In this document: piece after piece, positions 34,628-44,758 of the stretch
Position numbering within the stretch: the stretch's first letter is position 1
Layout: every line of letters begins with the position of its first letter
Assembly: GCF_030581075.1 (NCBI RefSeq)
Contig: NZ_JAUQSW010000012.1
Location: 124,001 to 188,000, forward strand
Origin: Hymenobacter cheonanensis
Lineage (GTDB): Bacteria > Bacteroidota > Bacteroidia > Cytophagales > Hymenobacteraceae
Direction of reading: 5' to 3'
Length of the DNA stretch: 64,000 nucleotides
The notes under the pieces: generated by a model
Databases searched by the model: none
What the model was told of the DNA's origin: nothing
Seen by the model: the letters and a program-made list of their open reading frames with translations, nothing else
Program-made: the position numbers and the translations under genes

Positions 34628-36163
34628 CCGCGAGAGGTAGCGCGGGCCAAAAAACGTAGCCAGCGAATCGACCCGGCGGGCGGGCAACCCCGCCAGCAGC
34701 CGGGCCGCTAGGTCGCCCTGCGTGAGCCGGGCGCGGTCGAAGGGCTGGTAGCCGCCCAGGGCATCGGTGTACACGGTATCGCCGGCCGCCAGGCGGCCGG
34801 CCAGCCATTGCCGGAAAGCCGCGGAATCCTGCCCGGCCAGCCCCACTATGCGCGGCGCGCTGGTGGGCCGCCCCGTGAAATACTGCAGCTGATTGCGCAG
34901 CAGATTGGGGTCGCGCAGCAAAAACCACGCGCCGGGCGCGGCCAGCACCCGCGCCCGCAGCGCGGGGCCCGTGCCCGTGTAGTCGAGCAGCTGCGCCGGC
35001 ACCAGCCCAAAGGCCAGATTCCAGCTTAGCAGGGCGGTGCCCAGGGCGGCTATCCGCTGGGCCGGCCAGGCTACCAGCGCCCCGCCGGCCAGCGCCACGG
35101 CAGCCAGCGCCGGCAGCATCACCATAAACTCGGCATTGCCGGCTGCCTGCGCCGCAAAGCCCAGGTGCAGCACGCCAATAAGCGCGTGGGTGCGCCGCAC
35201 GGCGTGGGCCGGGCTAGCCCCCTTGGGCCCGGGCAGTGTGCGCGCCCGGCGCCAGCCCAGCAGGCCATACGCGCCCAGCGCCAGGCTAGCCAGCCCGATG
35301 CCGCCCAGCAACAGTGGCCAGTGGCGCAGCAGCGGCGGCATGTTGCCGTGCAATTGCACCACCGTGCGCACCAGGCTGATGGGCGTCAGCAGCAGCGCCT
35401 TGTAGCCTAGCTCGACCCTGGCCGCGCCCGTTAGGTAGTCGTGCAACGCAAATTGCCACACGCTCTTACTACCACTGCCTGGCGCGGCCAGGGCGTAGGC
35501 CACCAGCACCAGCAGGGCGGGCAGCGCATAGCTCAGCGCGGCCCCGCGCGCCGCCCGGCGCCAGGGCCGCAGCCCCAGCAGCAGCCCCAGCCACCACCAC
35601 ACCATCAGCTGGTGCACCAGGCAGGCCAGCGCCGCCAGCAGCCCCGCCAGCAGCAGCCAGCGGCGGGGCTTGGCCTCGGCATACGCGGCGTGCGCCCAGG
35701 CCAGGCTAGCCAGCAGCGCCAGCAGCAGGGGCTGGATGTACGTTTCGTTTTCGGTGGCAAAGCGCAGCATACCGAAGCAGCTGCCCACCAGCAGCAGCCA
35801 CGCCGGAATGGCCGCCGTGGGCGCCCCCGCCCGCCACAGCAGCCGGCCCAGCACCAGCAGGCTGGCCCCGGCGGCCAGCGCGTTCAGCATTTGCAGCCAG
35901 GTGAGGGCTAGCAGGCCGGCCGGAGCCGGGCCACTGGCGCCCACCAGCCGCAGCCACAGCCAGCCAATGCCGTTATAAAGCAGGTGGTGGGGCTGCCCCA
36001 GCTCCTGGCCCCAGCGGGCGCAGGCGGCGTAGTACCAGGCATCGCCGGTGGCATTGTGGGTGGGTAGCGCCAGGCAAACGGCCGTGAGCAGCCCGGCCAC
36101 GGCTCCGCTGGGCCAGGCGCGGCCGGTTCTTAGACGAAAGGAGTGGGTGCGGCGCGGTATCAA
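34559..36163 (-). CDS. Polytopic membrane protein, possible glycosyltransferase
   Basis: 534 residues from a TTG at 36163; no earlier ATG exists in frame. Ten or more hydrophobic segments. The loop after the first helix (THNATGDAWYYAACARWGQEL...HHLLYNGIGW) has the Asp and aromatic residues typical of the first outer loop in GT-C-type glycosyltransferases (inference). The C-terminal ~150 residues form a soluble domain (LLRDPNLLRNQLQYFTGRP...DTVYTDALGGYQPFDR). It converges on the 33572 gene with a 69-bp overlap. Together they look like envelope glycan or lipid-carrier functions, but no substrate is readable. Confidence 0.65.
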   Translation of the reverse strand: MIPRRTHSFRLRTGRAWPSGAVAGLLTAVCLALPTHNATGDAWYYAACARWGQELGQPHHLLYNGIGWLWLRLVGASGPAPAGLLALTWLQMLNALAAGASLLVLGRLLWRAGAPTAAIPAWLLLVGSCFGMLRFATENETYIQPLLLALLASLAWAHAAYAEAKPRRWLLLAGLLAALACLVHQLMVWWWLGLLLGLRPWRRAARGAALSYALPALLVLVAYALAAPGSGSKSVWQFALHDYLTGAARVELGYKALLLTPISLVRTVVQLHGNMPPLLRHWPLLLGGIGLASLALGAYGLLGWRRARTLPGPKGASPAHAVRRTHALIGVLHLGFAAQAAGNAEFMVMLPALAAVALAGGALVAWPAQRIAALGTALLSWNLAFGLVPAQLLDYTGTGPALRARVLAAPGAWFLLRDPNLLRNQLQYFTGRPTSAPRIVGLAGQDSAAFRQWLAGRLAAGDTVYTDALGGYQPFDRARLTQGDLAARLLAGLPARRVDSLATFFGPRYLSRLGSAGGRGRRSRQPPQPADTQR

Positions 36164-36204
36164 GCTCGCAAGCTAGGGCTAGCCGGAATTTATTTGCTCA
36201 TCCG

Positions 36205-36525
36205 TTAATGCGCTTTTGTAAAAAGCAGGGTTGTATACCCTTCAGCTGTACCGAATGTACTTTGCAAGTGATACCCTTCCTGATAAAGACTTTCAAACAT
36301 TCGATAATACACTTCACTCGTTTTTGTCAACTCTTTTTCAGAGTGACCCTTCTCAAACTTCACGGTTTCGCTCTTACCACCTTCATGCATAATGACGGCT
36401 GTAGCAGAACCAGTAGTGCTTGATTCAAAAATGCGTACTACCACGATTCCGGCTGGTCCAGTTTGGGCACGCAGCGGAGCGGCCAGCGCCAACACGCAGG
36501 CGCACAGAAGCAGAAATTTTTTCAT
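36205..36525 (-). CDS. Small secreted protein of unknown function
   Basis: 106 residues with a signal peptide (MKKFLLLCACVLALAAPLRAQ). The mature ~85 residues have alternating strand patterns (IVVVRIFESSTTGSATAVIMHEGGKSETVKF) and end in YTTLLFTKAH. No family recognised. Composition is more AT-rich than neighbouring genes. A TACTTTAG element, one mismatch from TAnnTTTG, lies just upstream of the ATG. Confidence 0.6.
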   Translation of the reverse strand: MKKFLLLCACVLALAAPLRAQTGPAGIVVVRIFESSTTGSATAVIMHEGGKSETVKFEKGHSEKELTKTSEVYYRMFESLYQEGYHLQSTFGTAEGYTTLLFTKAH

Positions 36526-36555
36526 GCCGGCTAAAGTAAGCCGGAAGCTAGCCAG

Positions 36556-37851
36556 CTAGCGCAGCAAATCCTGCTTGCGGTGGGCATCGAGGGCTAGCAG
36601 GGCGAACACCAGGATGGTAAACGACCACAGCGACGAGCCGCCGTAGCTGAAAAACGGCAGCGGAATGCCCACCACCGGCATCAGGCCCATCGTCATGCCC
36701 AGGTTCACGGTGAAGTGCACGAACAGGATACTGGCCACGCAGTAGCCGTAGGTGCGCCCAAACACCGATTTCTGGCGCTCGGCCACCAGCAAAATGCGCC
36801 ACAACAGCGTGAGGTAGAGCCCGATGAGTACCAGGCAGCCCGCCCAGCCCCACTCCTCGCCCACGGTGCAGAAAATGAAGTCGGTGCTCTGCTCGGGCAC
36901 GAAGTCGAACTTGGTTTGGGTGCCGTTGAGGAAGCCCTTGCCAAACCAGCCGCCCGAACCGAGCGCGATTTTACTTTGGGTCACGTTCCAGCCCTTGCCC
37001 AGCGGGTCTTTGCCGGGGTCGATGAGCATCTCGATGCGCTGGCGCTGATGCGGTTGCAGCACCTTATTGAAGAAGAAATCGACGCCGAACACCATGCCAA
37101 TCACCAGCGCCCAGGCGCTGAGGCTCAGCGGCAAATGATGGCGCCATAACCGCGAATTCAGCACAAAAGCCACCCCTAGCACCACCGTAAACCCGCCCAC
37201 CAGCCACAGCTTGGGCACTAGTAGGGCCAGCAGCAGAATAACGCCGCCCGCCGCCAGCAGCAGCAAAATGAGCGGCGACATGCCCTCGCGGAAATAGGCC
37301 AGCAGCAGCGCCGCGAACACAAGCGCCTGCCCGGTCTCATTGGAGGCCAGGATGAGGGCCACCGGCAGCAGCGTGAGGCCGGCCAGCACGGCCTGGTCGC
37401 GCCAGTTCTGATTGCGCAGGTTGATGCCGGCCATGAAGCGCGAGGCGGCCAGGGCCGTGGTAAACTTGGCAAACTCGGCGGGTTGCAGGCGCACCGGCCC
37501 AAACTCGAGCCACGAGCGCGAGCCCGCAATGGGCCGCGCTATCACCAGTGTGACGAGCAGAAGCCCTATCATGCCGCCATACAGCACGTAGGCCAGCGTG
37601 TCATAGGCCTTATAATCAACAACTAGCAGAATAACAATGAGCACGGCGGCCGTGCCCATCCACAGCAATTGCTTGAACCAATTGAAGGCCATCAGCTCCG
37701 AAAAGCTGAGCACCGACAGCGGGTGCGCGGGCGCCTCGGGCGAGTAGCTGGCCGCGTACACGGCCACCCAGCCCAGGCCCACCAGCACCAGGTACAGGAA
37801 GAGCAGCGGCCAGTCGATGCTGCGCGACGAACGGGGGGTAACGGGAGACAT
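36556..37851 (-). CDS. rodA: Rod shape-determining protein RodA (SEDS glycosyltransferase)
   Basis: 431 residues with about ten membrane helices. SEDS signatures are clear: RPIAGSRSWLEFGPVRLQPAEFAK, GWNVTQSKIALGSGGWFGKGFL, EQSTDFIFCTVGEEWGW and MTMGLMPVVGIPLPFFSYGGSS. RodA polymerises peptidoglycan glycan strands with PBP2 during elongation. mrdA lies upstream on the same strand but an mntA-hepT module intervenes. A GACCTTTG element (37867-37874) just upstream could give rodA its own promoter. Confidence 0.96.
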   Translation of the reverse strand: MSPVTPRSSRSIDWPLLFLYLVLVGLGWVAVYAASYSPEAPAHPLSVLSFSELMAFNWFKQLLWMGTAAVLIVILLVVDYKAYDTLAYVLYGGMIGLLLVTLVIARPIAGSRSWLEFGPVRLQPAEFAKFTTALAASRFMAGINLRNQNWRDQAVLAGLTLLPVALILASNETGQALVFAALLLAYFREGMSPLILLLLAAGGVILLLALLVPKLWLVGGFTVVLGVAFVLNSRLWRHHLPLSLSAWALVIGMVFGVDFFFNKVLQPHQRQRIEMLIDPGKDPLGKGWNVTQSKIALGSGGWFGKGFLNGTQTKFDFVPEQSTDFIFCTVGEEWGWAGCLVLIGLYLTLLWRILLVAERQKSVFGRTYGYCVASILFVHFTVNLGMTMGLMPVVGIPLPFFSYGGSSLWSFTILVFALLALDAHRKQDLLR

Positions 37852-37899
37852 TCAGGAAACTTTCGGCAAAGGTCGGGCTCCGGGGGCGGACTGGCTAGC

Positions 37900-38271
37900 T
37901 TAAGCTGTGCCTTGCCCCAGGCGTGCCCGCTCGGCGGCCAGCACGCGCAGTAAATCAGGGTAGTTTTGGGGCATATGCGCGGTTGCTACGCGCCAGACAG
38001 TAGCCAGGTCCAACCCAAAGTATTCGTGCGAAATCCGGTTGCGCATTCGGTACATCTGCGACCAAGGCAACTGTGGATACAGCTCCTGCACGGTAGTCGG
38101 CACTTTTTTGGCCGCTTCACCAATAACTTCGAGGTTACGAACTACGCCATCGACTACTAGGGCATTGGCACAAAAGCCCGCAAAATCCAGCCCGGCGCAC
38201 TAGCGGGCAATGCGCTCCATAGCCGCCTGCATATCTTCTAAAAACAACAAGTAGGAACGGGCCGTTGCCAT
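37900..38271 (-). pseudogene. hepT: hepT toxin-like HEPN RNase gene interrupted by an amber codon
   Basis: The frame starts with ATG at 38271, nine bases after the mntA stop, and reads MATARSYLLFLEDMQAAMERIAR before a TAG at codon 24 (38200-38202). The same frame then continues without change through the rest of a HepT protein (CAGLDFAGFCANALVVDGVV, GEAAKKVP...) to a TAA at 37900. The RNase motif R-x4-H-x-Y is intact (R77, H82, Y84 in RNRISHEY, counting the stop as residue 24). Where homologues have an aromatic or similar residue, a single base change to TAG is the simplest cause. A 67-codon GTG/ATG-less remainder could restart internally, but no good start is seen. Call as toxin pseudogene is by direct reading; loss of toxicity is inference. 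Confidence 0.8.
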
Positions 38272-38280
38272 GCGCGGGGC

Positions 38281-38577
38281 TTACTCGATGTAGCATGTTT
38301 CGGCCAGTATCCTGGTGCGCAGCTGTGCCTTCAGGGCATCGACCGTCACTAAGTCTACTGGCCGCTGCAGCGCCTTTTCCAGCACTTCTTCCAACTCAAA
38401 AAAATCCCAGCCCAGCGGCTGGGCCAGCTCCACTAGCACATCCACGTCGCTGTCGGGCCCAGGCTGCCCCGTGGCAAACGACCCAAAGTATCCTAGCCGG
38501 CGCACGTGAAAGCGCTGAGCCAGCATCGGCTGCAGGGCGCGCAGGGTGGCTTCAAGCTGTTGAGCGGTGGTAGTCAT
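38281..38577 (-). CDS. mntA: MntA-type nucleotidyltransferase antitoxin
   Basis: 98 residues. The minimal nucleotidyltransferase motif is complete: GSFATGQPGPDSDVDVLVEL (G32-S33, then S43-D44-x-D46). In type VII HepT-MntA systems this enzyme AMPylates the tyrosine next to the HEPN RNase motif and so silences the toxin (established for the family). The toxin gene follows at nine bases but is interrupted. The pair lies between mrdA and rodA, which are normally neighbours. Confidence 0.85.
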   Translation of the reverse strand: MTTTAQQLEATLRALQPMLAQRFHVRRLGYFGSFATGQPGPDSDVDVLVELAQPLGWDFFELEEVLEKALQRPVDLVTVDALKAQLRTRILAETCYIE

Positions 38578-38599
38578 GGCCCTAAGATACGCGTGCGGG

Positions 38600-40438
38600 C
38601 TAGTGGTGGCGCTTGGTAAAGTCGCCGTACATCACCCAGTCTTCCCAGCGCTTGCGGTGGGGCGCTACCTTGCCGCGCAGATACTTTTCCATCATCAGGC
38701 CGGCGGCGGGGGCGGCGGCGGTGCCGCCAAAGCCGGCGTTTTCAATAAACACGGCGATGGCGATTTTAGGGTCGTTGGCGGGGGCGAAGGCGGCGAAGGT
38801 GGAGTGGTCTTCGCCGTGGGCGTTTTGCACGGTGCCGGTTTTGCCGGCCACCGAAATGCCGTACTGCGCCAGGCTGGCAAACGAGCCCGTGCCGCCACGC
38901 CCGTCCACCACCTCCTGCATACCCGGAATGAGGTACTTGAAGAGCGTGGTATCGACGGCCGTGTAGTGGCGCGTGCGGTACTGCGGCATGGGCTGGCCGC
39001 TAGCCCCGATGGCCCGCACAAAGTGCGGCGTGATGTAGTAGCCGCGGTTGGCAATGGTGGCCAGCACGTTAGCCATTTGCAGGCCCGTAATGCCAATTTC
39101 GCCCTGCCCGATGCTGAGCGAGTACACTGTTTTGAAGTTCCAGTGGTGGTAGCCGCGCAGCTTGTCGTAGAACTCGGGCGAGGGGATGAGGCCGCGCTTC
39201 TCGTGGCCCATATCCACCCCTAGCCGCTCGCCCAGGCCGAAGGTTTTCACCATTTTCTGCCACTGGCCCAGGCCCAGGCGCGCATCCTCAAAGCGGTTGG
39301 GCGACTGCCCGCGCACTACGGCGGCGCGCATCACCTGGTAGAAATACGGGTTGCAGCTTTGCTTAATGGCGATGTTGACGTTGCTAGGGTACTCGTGGCG
39401 GTGGGTGCAGTGGATGAGGTGCTGGTCGCACGGAAAGCCGGTGGCCGGCGACACTACGCCCATTTGCAGGGCCACTAGCTCATTCACCAGCTTAAAAACC
39501 GAGCCGGGCGGGAAGGTGGCCATTAGCGGGCGGTCGAAGAGCGGGCGGTCGGGGTTGCGCAGCAAGTCCATGTAACGGTTGCCCATACCCTTGCCAGTAA
39601 GCGTTTCGGGTACGTAGTGCGGGGCCGAAACAAAGCACAGGATTTCGCCGGTTTTGGGGTCGAGGGCCACTATCCAGCCGCGGCGGCCGGCCAGCAGTTT
39701 CTCGCCGTAGGCTTGCAAATCGGCGTCGATGCTGAGGTGCAAATCCTGCCCGGCCTGCGACAGCGTATCGAACTGCCCGCCGCGAAACGGCCCTTTGTCG
39801 ATGCCGCGCACGTTTACCAGGCGGTACTGCACGCCGCGCCGGCCCATCAGCACGGGCTCGTAGTACGATTCCAGGCCCGAAATGCCCACGTTTTCGCCCG
39901 GCGAATAGTGCGCGTACTTGGGGGTTTCGAGCAGCTTGGGCGTGATGGAGCCCACGTAGCCCAGGGCGTGGGCCAGGTTTTGGGTGCGGTAGGCCCTGGC
40001 CATGCGCGCCTGCACCCGAAAGCCGGGAAAGTTTATCAGGTTGTCATTAATAGAAGCCAGCTCGGGCGTGCTCAGGTTTTGGATGAGCGGCGAGGGGCGC
40101 ACCCGCGAGTACACTTTGGCCGTGCGCAGGCCTAGCCGCAGGTCCTCGATGGGCATCTGCATGAGCTGGCAAAACCTAGCCGAGTCGAGGTGCTTCACCT
40201 CGCGGGGCACCACCATCAGGTCGTACACGGGCGTGTTCGACACCATGAGCGAGTCGTGGCGGTCGTAGATGAGGCCGCGGTAGGGCACCTGCACCTGCCG
40301 CTGCAGGGTATTGCGGTCGGCGGCCGTCTTGTAAGAATCGTCGAGTACCTGCAAGTAGAACAGCCGACTGGCAAAGAGCAGGCCCACGAGGGTAAAAATT
40401 GCCAGCACCACGTAGCGCCGGCCTTCCAGGTATTGCAT
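38600..40438 (-). CDS. mrdA: Penicillin-binding protein 2 (peptidoglycan transpeptidase)
   Basis: 612 residues with one N-terminal membrane helix (YVVLAIFTLVGLLFASRLFYL), a dimerisation domain, and the transpeptidase domain: SxxK in PPGSVFKLV (Ser about residue 311), SxN in KQSCNPYFY, and KTG in VAGKTGTVQN (about 533). It cross-links peptidoglycan during elongation together with RodA. mreBCD, often upstream in the same operon, are not here; the gene is divergent from a glycosyltransferase gene. Confidence 0.96.
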   Translation of the reverse strand: MQYLEGRRYVVLAIFTLVGLLFASRLFYLQVLDDSYKTAADRNTLQRQVQVPYRGLIYDRHDSLMVSNTPVYDLMVVPREVKHLDSARFCQLMQMPIEDLRLGLRTAKVYSRVRPSPLIQNLSTPELASINDNLINFPGFRVQARMARAYRTQNLAHALGYVGSITPKLLETPKYAHYSPGENVGISGLESYYEPVLMGRRGVQYRLVNVRGIDKGPFRGGQFDTLSQAGQDLHLSIDADLQAYGEKLLAGRRGWIVALDPKTGEILCFVSAPHYVPETLTGKGMGNRYMDLLRNPDRPLFDRPLMATFPPGSVFKLVNELVALQMGVVSPATGFPCDQHLIHCTHRHEYPSNVNIAIKQSCNPYFYQVMRAAVVRGQSPNRFEDARLGLGQWQKMVKTFGLGERLGVDMGHEKRGLIPSPEFYDKLRGYHHWNFKTVYSLSIGQGEIGITGLQMANVLATIANRGYYITPHFVRAIGASGQPMPQYRTRHYTAVDTTLFKYLIPGMQEVVDGRGGTGSFASLAQYGISVAGKTGTVQNAHGEDHSTFAAFAPANDPKIAIAVFIENAGFGGTAAAPAAGLMMEKYLRGKVAPHRKRWEDWVMYGDFTKRHH

Positions 40439-40442
40439 ACTT

Positions 40443-40450
40443 CAAAGTTA
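40443..40450 (-). promoter_or_regulatory. mrdA -7 element TAACTTTG
   Basis: Exact TAnnTTTG on the minus strand only 4 bp before the mrdA ATG; if used, the transcript would begin at or within the start codon (leaderless). Confidence 0.5.
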
Positions 40451-40533
40451 CGACTGCCTTAACCGGGGTTGGAAGAGAAACATTCAGCCGTTGAGCTTAA
40501 AAGTGTGGCTAGCCCGGCCGCCCCCCTAGCCAG

Positions 40534-40541
40534 TACCTTTG
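40534..40541 (+). promoter_or_regulatory. -7 element TACCTTTG of the GT2 gene
   Basis: Exact TAnnTTTG 18 bp before the chosen ATG at 40560, in the divergent mrdA/GT2 control region. It decides against a longer start at 40539. Confidence 0.55.
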
Positions 40542-40559
40542 TGGTTTCACTCCCTGCTC

Positions 40560-41567
40560 ATGCCGCCGCTCGCCACGCCCACTGCCAACACTGCTTTTGC
40601 CGGCCTCATCTCGGTAGTTGCTCCTTTATACAACGAGGTCGATACCGTGGCCCAGCTCGTGAGCCGCGTGGCCGCCGTGATGCAGCAGCACCATTACGAC
40701 TACGAGCTTATCCTCGTCAACGACGGCAGTACCGACCGCAGCTGGCAGATGATGCAAGAGCTGGCCGCCCACGACCGCCACCTGGTGGCCATCGACCTGG
40801 CCGGCAACTACGGCCAGACTATCAGCCTGCGCGCAGGCTTTGCCCAGGCGCGCGGCGAGGTTATTATTGCCATGGACGGCGACCTGCAGCACGACCCGGC
40901 GTATATCCCGCAGTTTATCAGCCTCATCAATGAGGGCTACGACATGGTGGGCGGCGCCAAGGCCAAGCGCCCCGAGGGGCCCATTGCCACGGCGCTGGCC
41001 ACCACGGCGCACGGCATCATCCGGCGCCTGTCGGGGGTGCAGCTGCGCTACTTCGGGGCTACGTACAAGGCGTATCGGAGCTACCTGGTGAAGAACGTGG
41101 AGATGCTCGGCGACGCGCACCGCTTTCTGGGCGCCCTAGTAGCGCGCAAAAACCTGCGCTACTGCGAGTTCCCGATTGAGATTCACGAGCGGCAGTTTGG
41201 CCAGAGCAACTACAAGATTAGCAAGCTCTTCTACGTTATTCTGGATTTGTTTATCCTGCGCTTTTTCATTGTGCACTCGCGCAAGCCGTTCCGGCTGTTT
41301 GGGCTGGCGGGGCTCCTGAGCCTGCTCACGGGCGGGGTGCTGGCGGGTCAGTTTTTGGTGCGCTCCATCTTCTTCGGGCTCAATATTGAAGCGCGCTATC
41401 CGCTCGAATTTATCTTCAGCCTTTTTCTGATAATGGCCGGTATTTTCCTGCTCTGCTTCGGCGTGCTGGCCGAGATTGGGATGTACAACTACTACTCGCG
41501 GCGCACGCGCAAGCCCTACGTGGTGCGGCACCTGGCCACCTCGGCCGCCCACGAGCCGGTGCGGTAA
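40560..41567 (+). CDS. Glycosyltransferase family 2, ArnC/DPM1-like polyprenyl-phosphate type
   Basis: 335 residues from the ATG at 40560 (MPPLATPTANTAF). GT-A nucleotide-sugar motifs: SVVAPLYNEVDTV, LVNDGSTDRSW and MDGDLQHDP (DxD-like); then YKISKLFYVILDLF and two C-terminal membrane helices (LFGLAGLLSLLTGGVLAGQFL; FIFSLFLIMAGIFLLCFGVL). This layout loads a sugar onto undecaprenyl phosphate at the inner membrane. A deacetylase gene of the YdjC family follows at 81 bp and a GT39-type enzyme, which uses such carriers, lies 8 kb away. Confidence 0.9.
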   Translation: MPPLATPTANTAFAGLISVVAPLYNEVDTVAQLVSRVAAVMQQHHYDYELILVNDGSTDRSWQMMQELAAHDRHLVAIDLAGNYGQTISLRAGFAQARGEVIIAMDGDLQHDPAYIPQFISLINEGYDMVGGAKAKRPEGPIATALATTAHGIIRRLSGVQLRYFGATYKAYRSYLVKNVEMLGDAHRFLGALVARKNLRYCEFPIEIHERQFGQSNYKISKLFYVILDLFILRFFIVHSRKPFRLFGLAGLLSLLTGGVLAGQFLVRSIFFGLNIEARYPLEFIFSLFLIMAGIFLLCFGVLAEIGMYNYYSRRTRKPYVVRHLATSAAHEPVR

Positions 41568-41648
41568 CTGAGTAGTCTCGTTAGGAATCAAACCTGAATA
41601 AGGAGCTTCCGCGGCTCCTGCACCAGCGGCATTACTAGCTGCCTTGTC

Positions 41649-42449
41649 GTGAAAAAGCTCATCATAAACTGCGACGACTACGGCTGGGATGCGCCCGCCA
41701 CCCAGGCCATTCTGGAGCTGGGCGCCGCCGGGCAGGTGAGCAGCACCACCGTGATGGCCAACTTCGCCAGCGATGCAGAGCTGCGGGCGCTGGCCCGGCT
41801 AGCCTCCCCCACCCTTTCGGTGGGCCTGCACCTGACCCTGAATGCCGGCCAGCCGCTGAGCGCCGCCTCGGCCGTGCCCTCGCTCGTGGATAAGGACGGG
41901 CAGTTTTACCCCTCCAGCCAACTGTGGCAGCGCTACCTGCGCGGCCAGGTGCGCCGCGCCGACCTGAAGCTGGAAGTGGCCGCCCAGCTGCGCCGCCTGG
42001 CCGGCGCCGGGCTAGCCCTCACCCACGCCGACAGCCACCAGCACCTGCACCAATACCCGCTGCTGGGCCCGGCGCTGCTGGGCATTTTGCGCGAGCTGGG
42101 CGTGCGCCGGGTGCGCCGCCTCACGGCCGCCGGCCGCCGCGATGGGCGCGGCCTGGTGCTGCAAGCCTTTGCCGCCAGCAGCCGGCTAGCCCTGCGCGGC
42201 TTCGCTACGCCGGGGGCGCTGGTGAGCACGTTTTCGACCGAGCCGGCCAGCGCGGCGGGGTTTCGGCGCGGGGTGGCGGCGGCGTTTCGGCGGGCTAGCG
42301 TAGTAGAGTTTATGAGCCACCCGGGCCTGAGCGAGCGCCCCGGCTCGCCGCTGATGCGGGTGCCCGAATACACCTTTTGGCGGACTGGGGAGGCTAGCGA
42401 AATATTGCGCGAGCTGGGCGGCGAGCTGGTGAGCTACGCGGCGGTGTAA
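41649..42449 (+). CDS. ChbG/HpnK (YdjC) family deacetylase
   Basis: 266 residues from a GTG at 41649. Metal and catalytic residues of the family are visible: NCDDYG (D9, D10), the VGLHLTL strand, and HADSHQHLH. Members remove acetyl groups from N-acetylated sugars, including chitobiose and hopanoid precursors. Position next to an ArnC-like transferase suggests a carrier-linked amino sugar as substrate (inference). Confidence 0.85.
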   Translation: MKKLIINCDDYGWDAPATQAILELGAAGQVSSTTVMANFASDAELRALARLASPTLSVGLHLTLNAGQPLSAASAVPSLVDKDGQFYPSSQLWQRYLRGQVRRADLKLEVAAQLRRLAGAGLALTHADSHQHLHQYPLLGPALLGILRELGVRRVRRLTAAGRRDGRGLVLQAFAASSRLALRGFATPGALVSTFSTEPASAAGFRRGVAAAFRRASVVEFMSHPGLSERPGSPLMRVPEYTFWRTGEASEILRELGGELVSYAAV

Positions 42450-42530
42450 AATTATTGTCACCCTCAGCTAGCAGTTGCGATTAGGCTTCTATATTCGCGG
42501 CAACAGCGAATCATATTAGCACTTAATTCG

Positions 42531-42962
42531 ATGAAGCACAGATTACTCGCTACTGCGCTACTGGCCGGGCTAGGCCGCCAAGCGGCGGCCCAGGCTGCAC
42601 CTGCTGCCCCAATTAGTAGCCCTACCCACCAAGCAGCCGCGCCGGTAGACAGTGCCGCAGTGCTGCATCAGCTATTCAGGCACTCTCGCCGCGTGGGCTT
42701 GCTGGGTCTGGCGGCCACCACTGGCATCACTGCTGGCATGAATGCTCTTAGCGACCCGCGCCAAGGCCGCCAAATAATAGGGGTGGTAGCTGTGGGTGCC
42801 AACACTGGGCTGTTAGTAATAATGCTCGTAGACCGGCTTAAGTATAGCCACCGCCGCGAGCGCGAAGCCATCGAACGGCTTGAGCAACACCAGCCGCTAC
42901 GCCCCTATGTGCAGCGGAGCTACGCGCTGGCTTTACTGAAAACTACTTTGCCCCGTCGCTAG
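42531..42962 (+). CDS. Small exported or membrane protein of unknown function
   Basis: 143 residues. N-terminal signal-like segment (MKHRLLATALLAGLGRQAAAQ), two further hydrophobic stretches (VGLLGLAATTGITAGMNAL; IIGVVAVGANTGLLVIMLV) and a basic C-terminus. Not recognised. Its TAG stop shares the palindrome CTAG with the stop of the decayed UPF0104 fragment on the other strand. Confidence 0.6.
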   Translation: MKHRLLATALLAGLGRQAAAQAAPAAPISSPTHQAAAPVDSAAVLHQLFRHSRRVGLLGLAATTGITAGMNALSDPRQGRQIIGVVAVGANTGLLVIMLVDRLKYSHRREREAIERLEQHQPLRPYVQRSYALALLKTTLPRR

Positions 42963-43213
42963 CGCACGCGCTCGACCCGCACCAGTGCGCCCCCTAGCGA
43001 CACCAGCGCCGTAATCACGTAGAACAGTACGCTCACCGCCACCGGTACGCTGAGCGCAAAGAGCCTGGCCCCATGAACGCGCGCGCCCAGCTCGCCCACC
43101 GTGAGCATCAGCCCTGCTGCTATGCCAGAGGCCAGAAATATCAGCAGGTAGGGCGGCACTGACCCATTGGTGGCCCCTAGCGCCGCCAGCAGAGCACCTG
43201 CGCGCCCTTGCAA
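42959..43213 (-). pseudogene. Decayed C-terminal fragment of a UPF0104-type flippase-like gene
   Basis: The ~84-codon frame reads ...PPYLLIFLASGIAAGLMLTVGELGARV...LFALSVPVAVSVLFYVITALVSLGGALVRV, a clear relative of the C-terminus of the intact gene at 48055-48981 (PYLLVFLASSIAAVLPLTVGGLGARE...LFALSGPVAVSVSVLFYVITALVSLVGALVRV). DNA identity is also evident along the ~250 bp. Differences include in-frame losses (ELTFLY, SV) and a ~13-bp deletion near 43195 that breaks the frame. No membrane-protein N-terminus remains. It is a duplicated and degraded copy, lying just after the hybrid kinase gene. Confidence 0.75.
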
Positions 43214-43222
43214 TAGCCAGCG

Positions 43223-44758
<1,536 letters not shown>

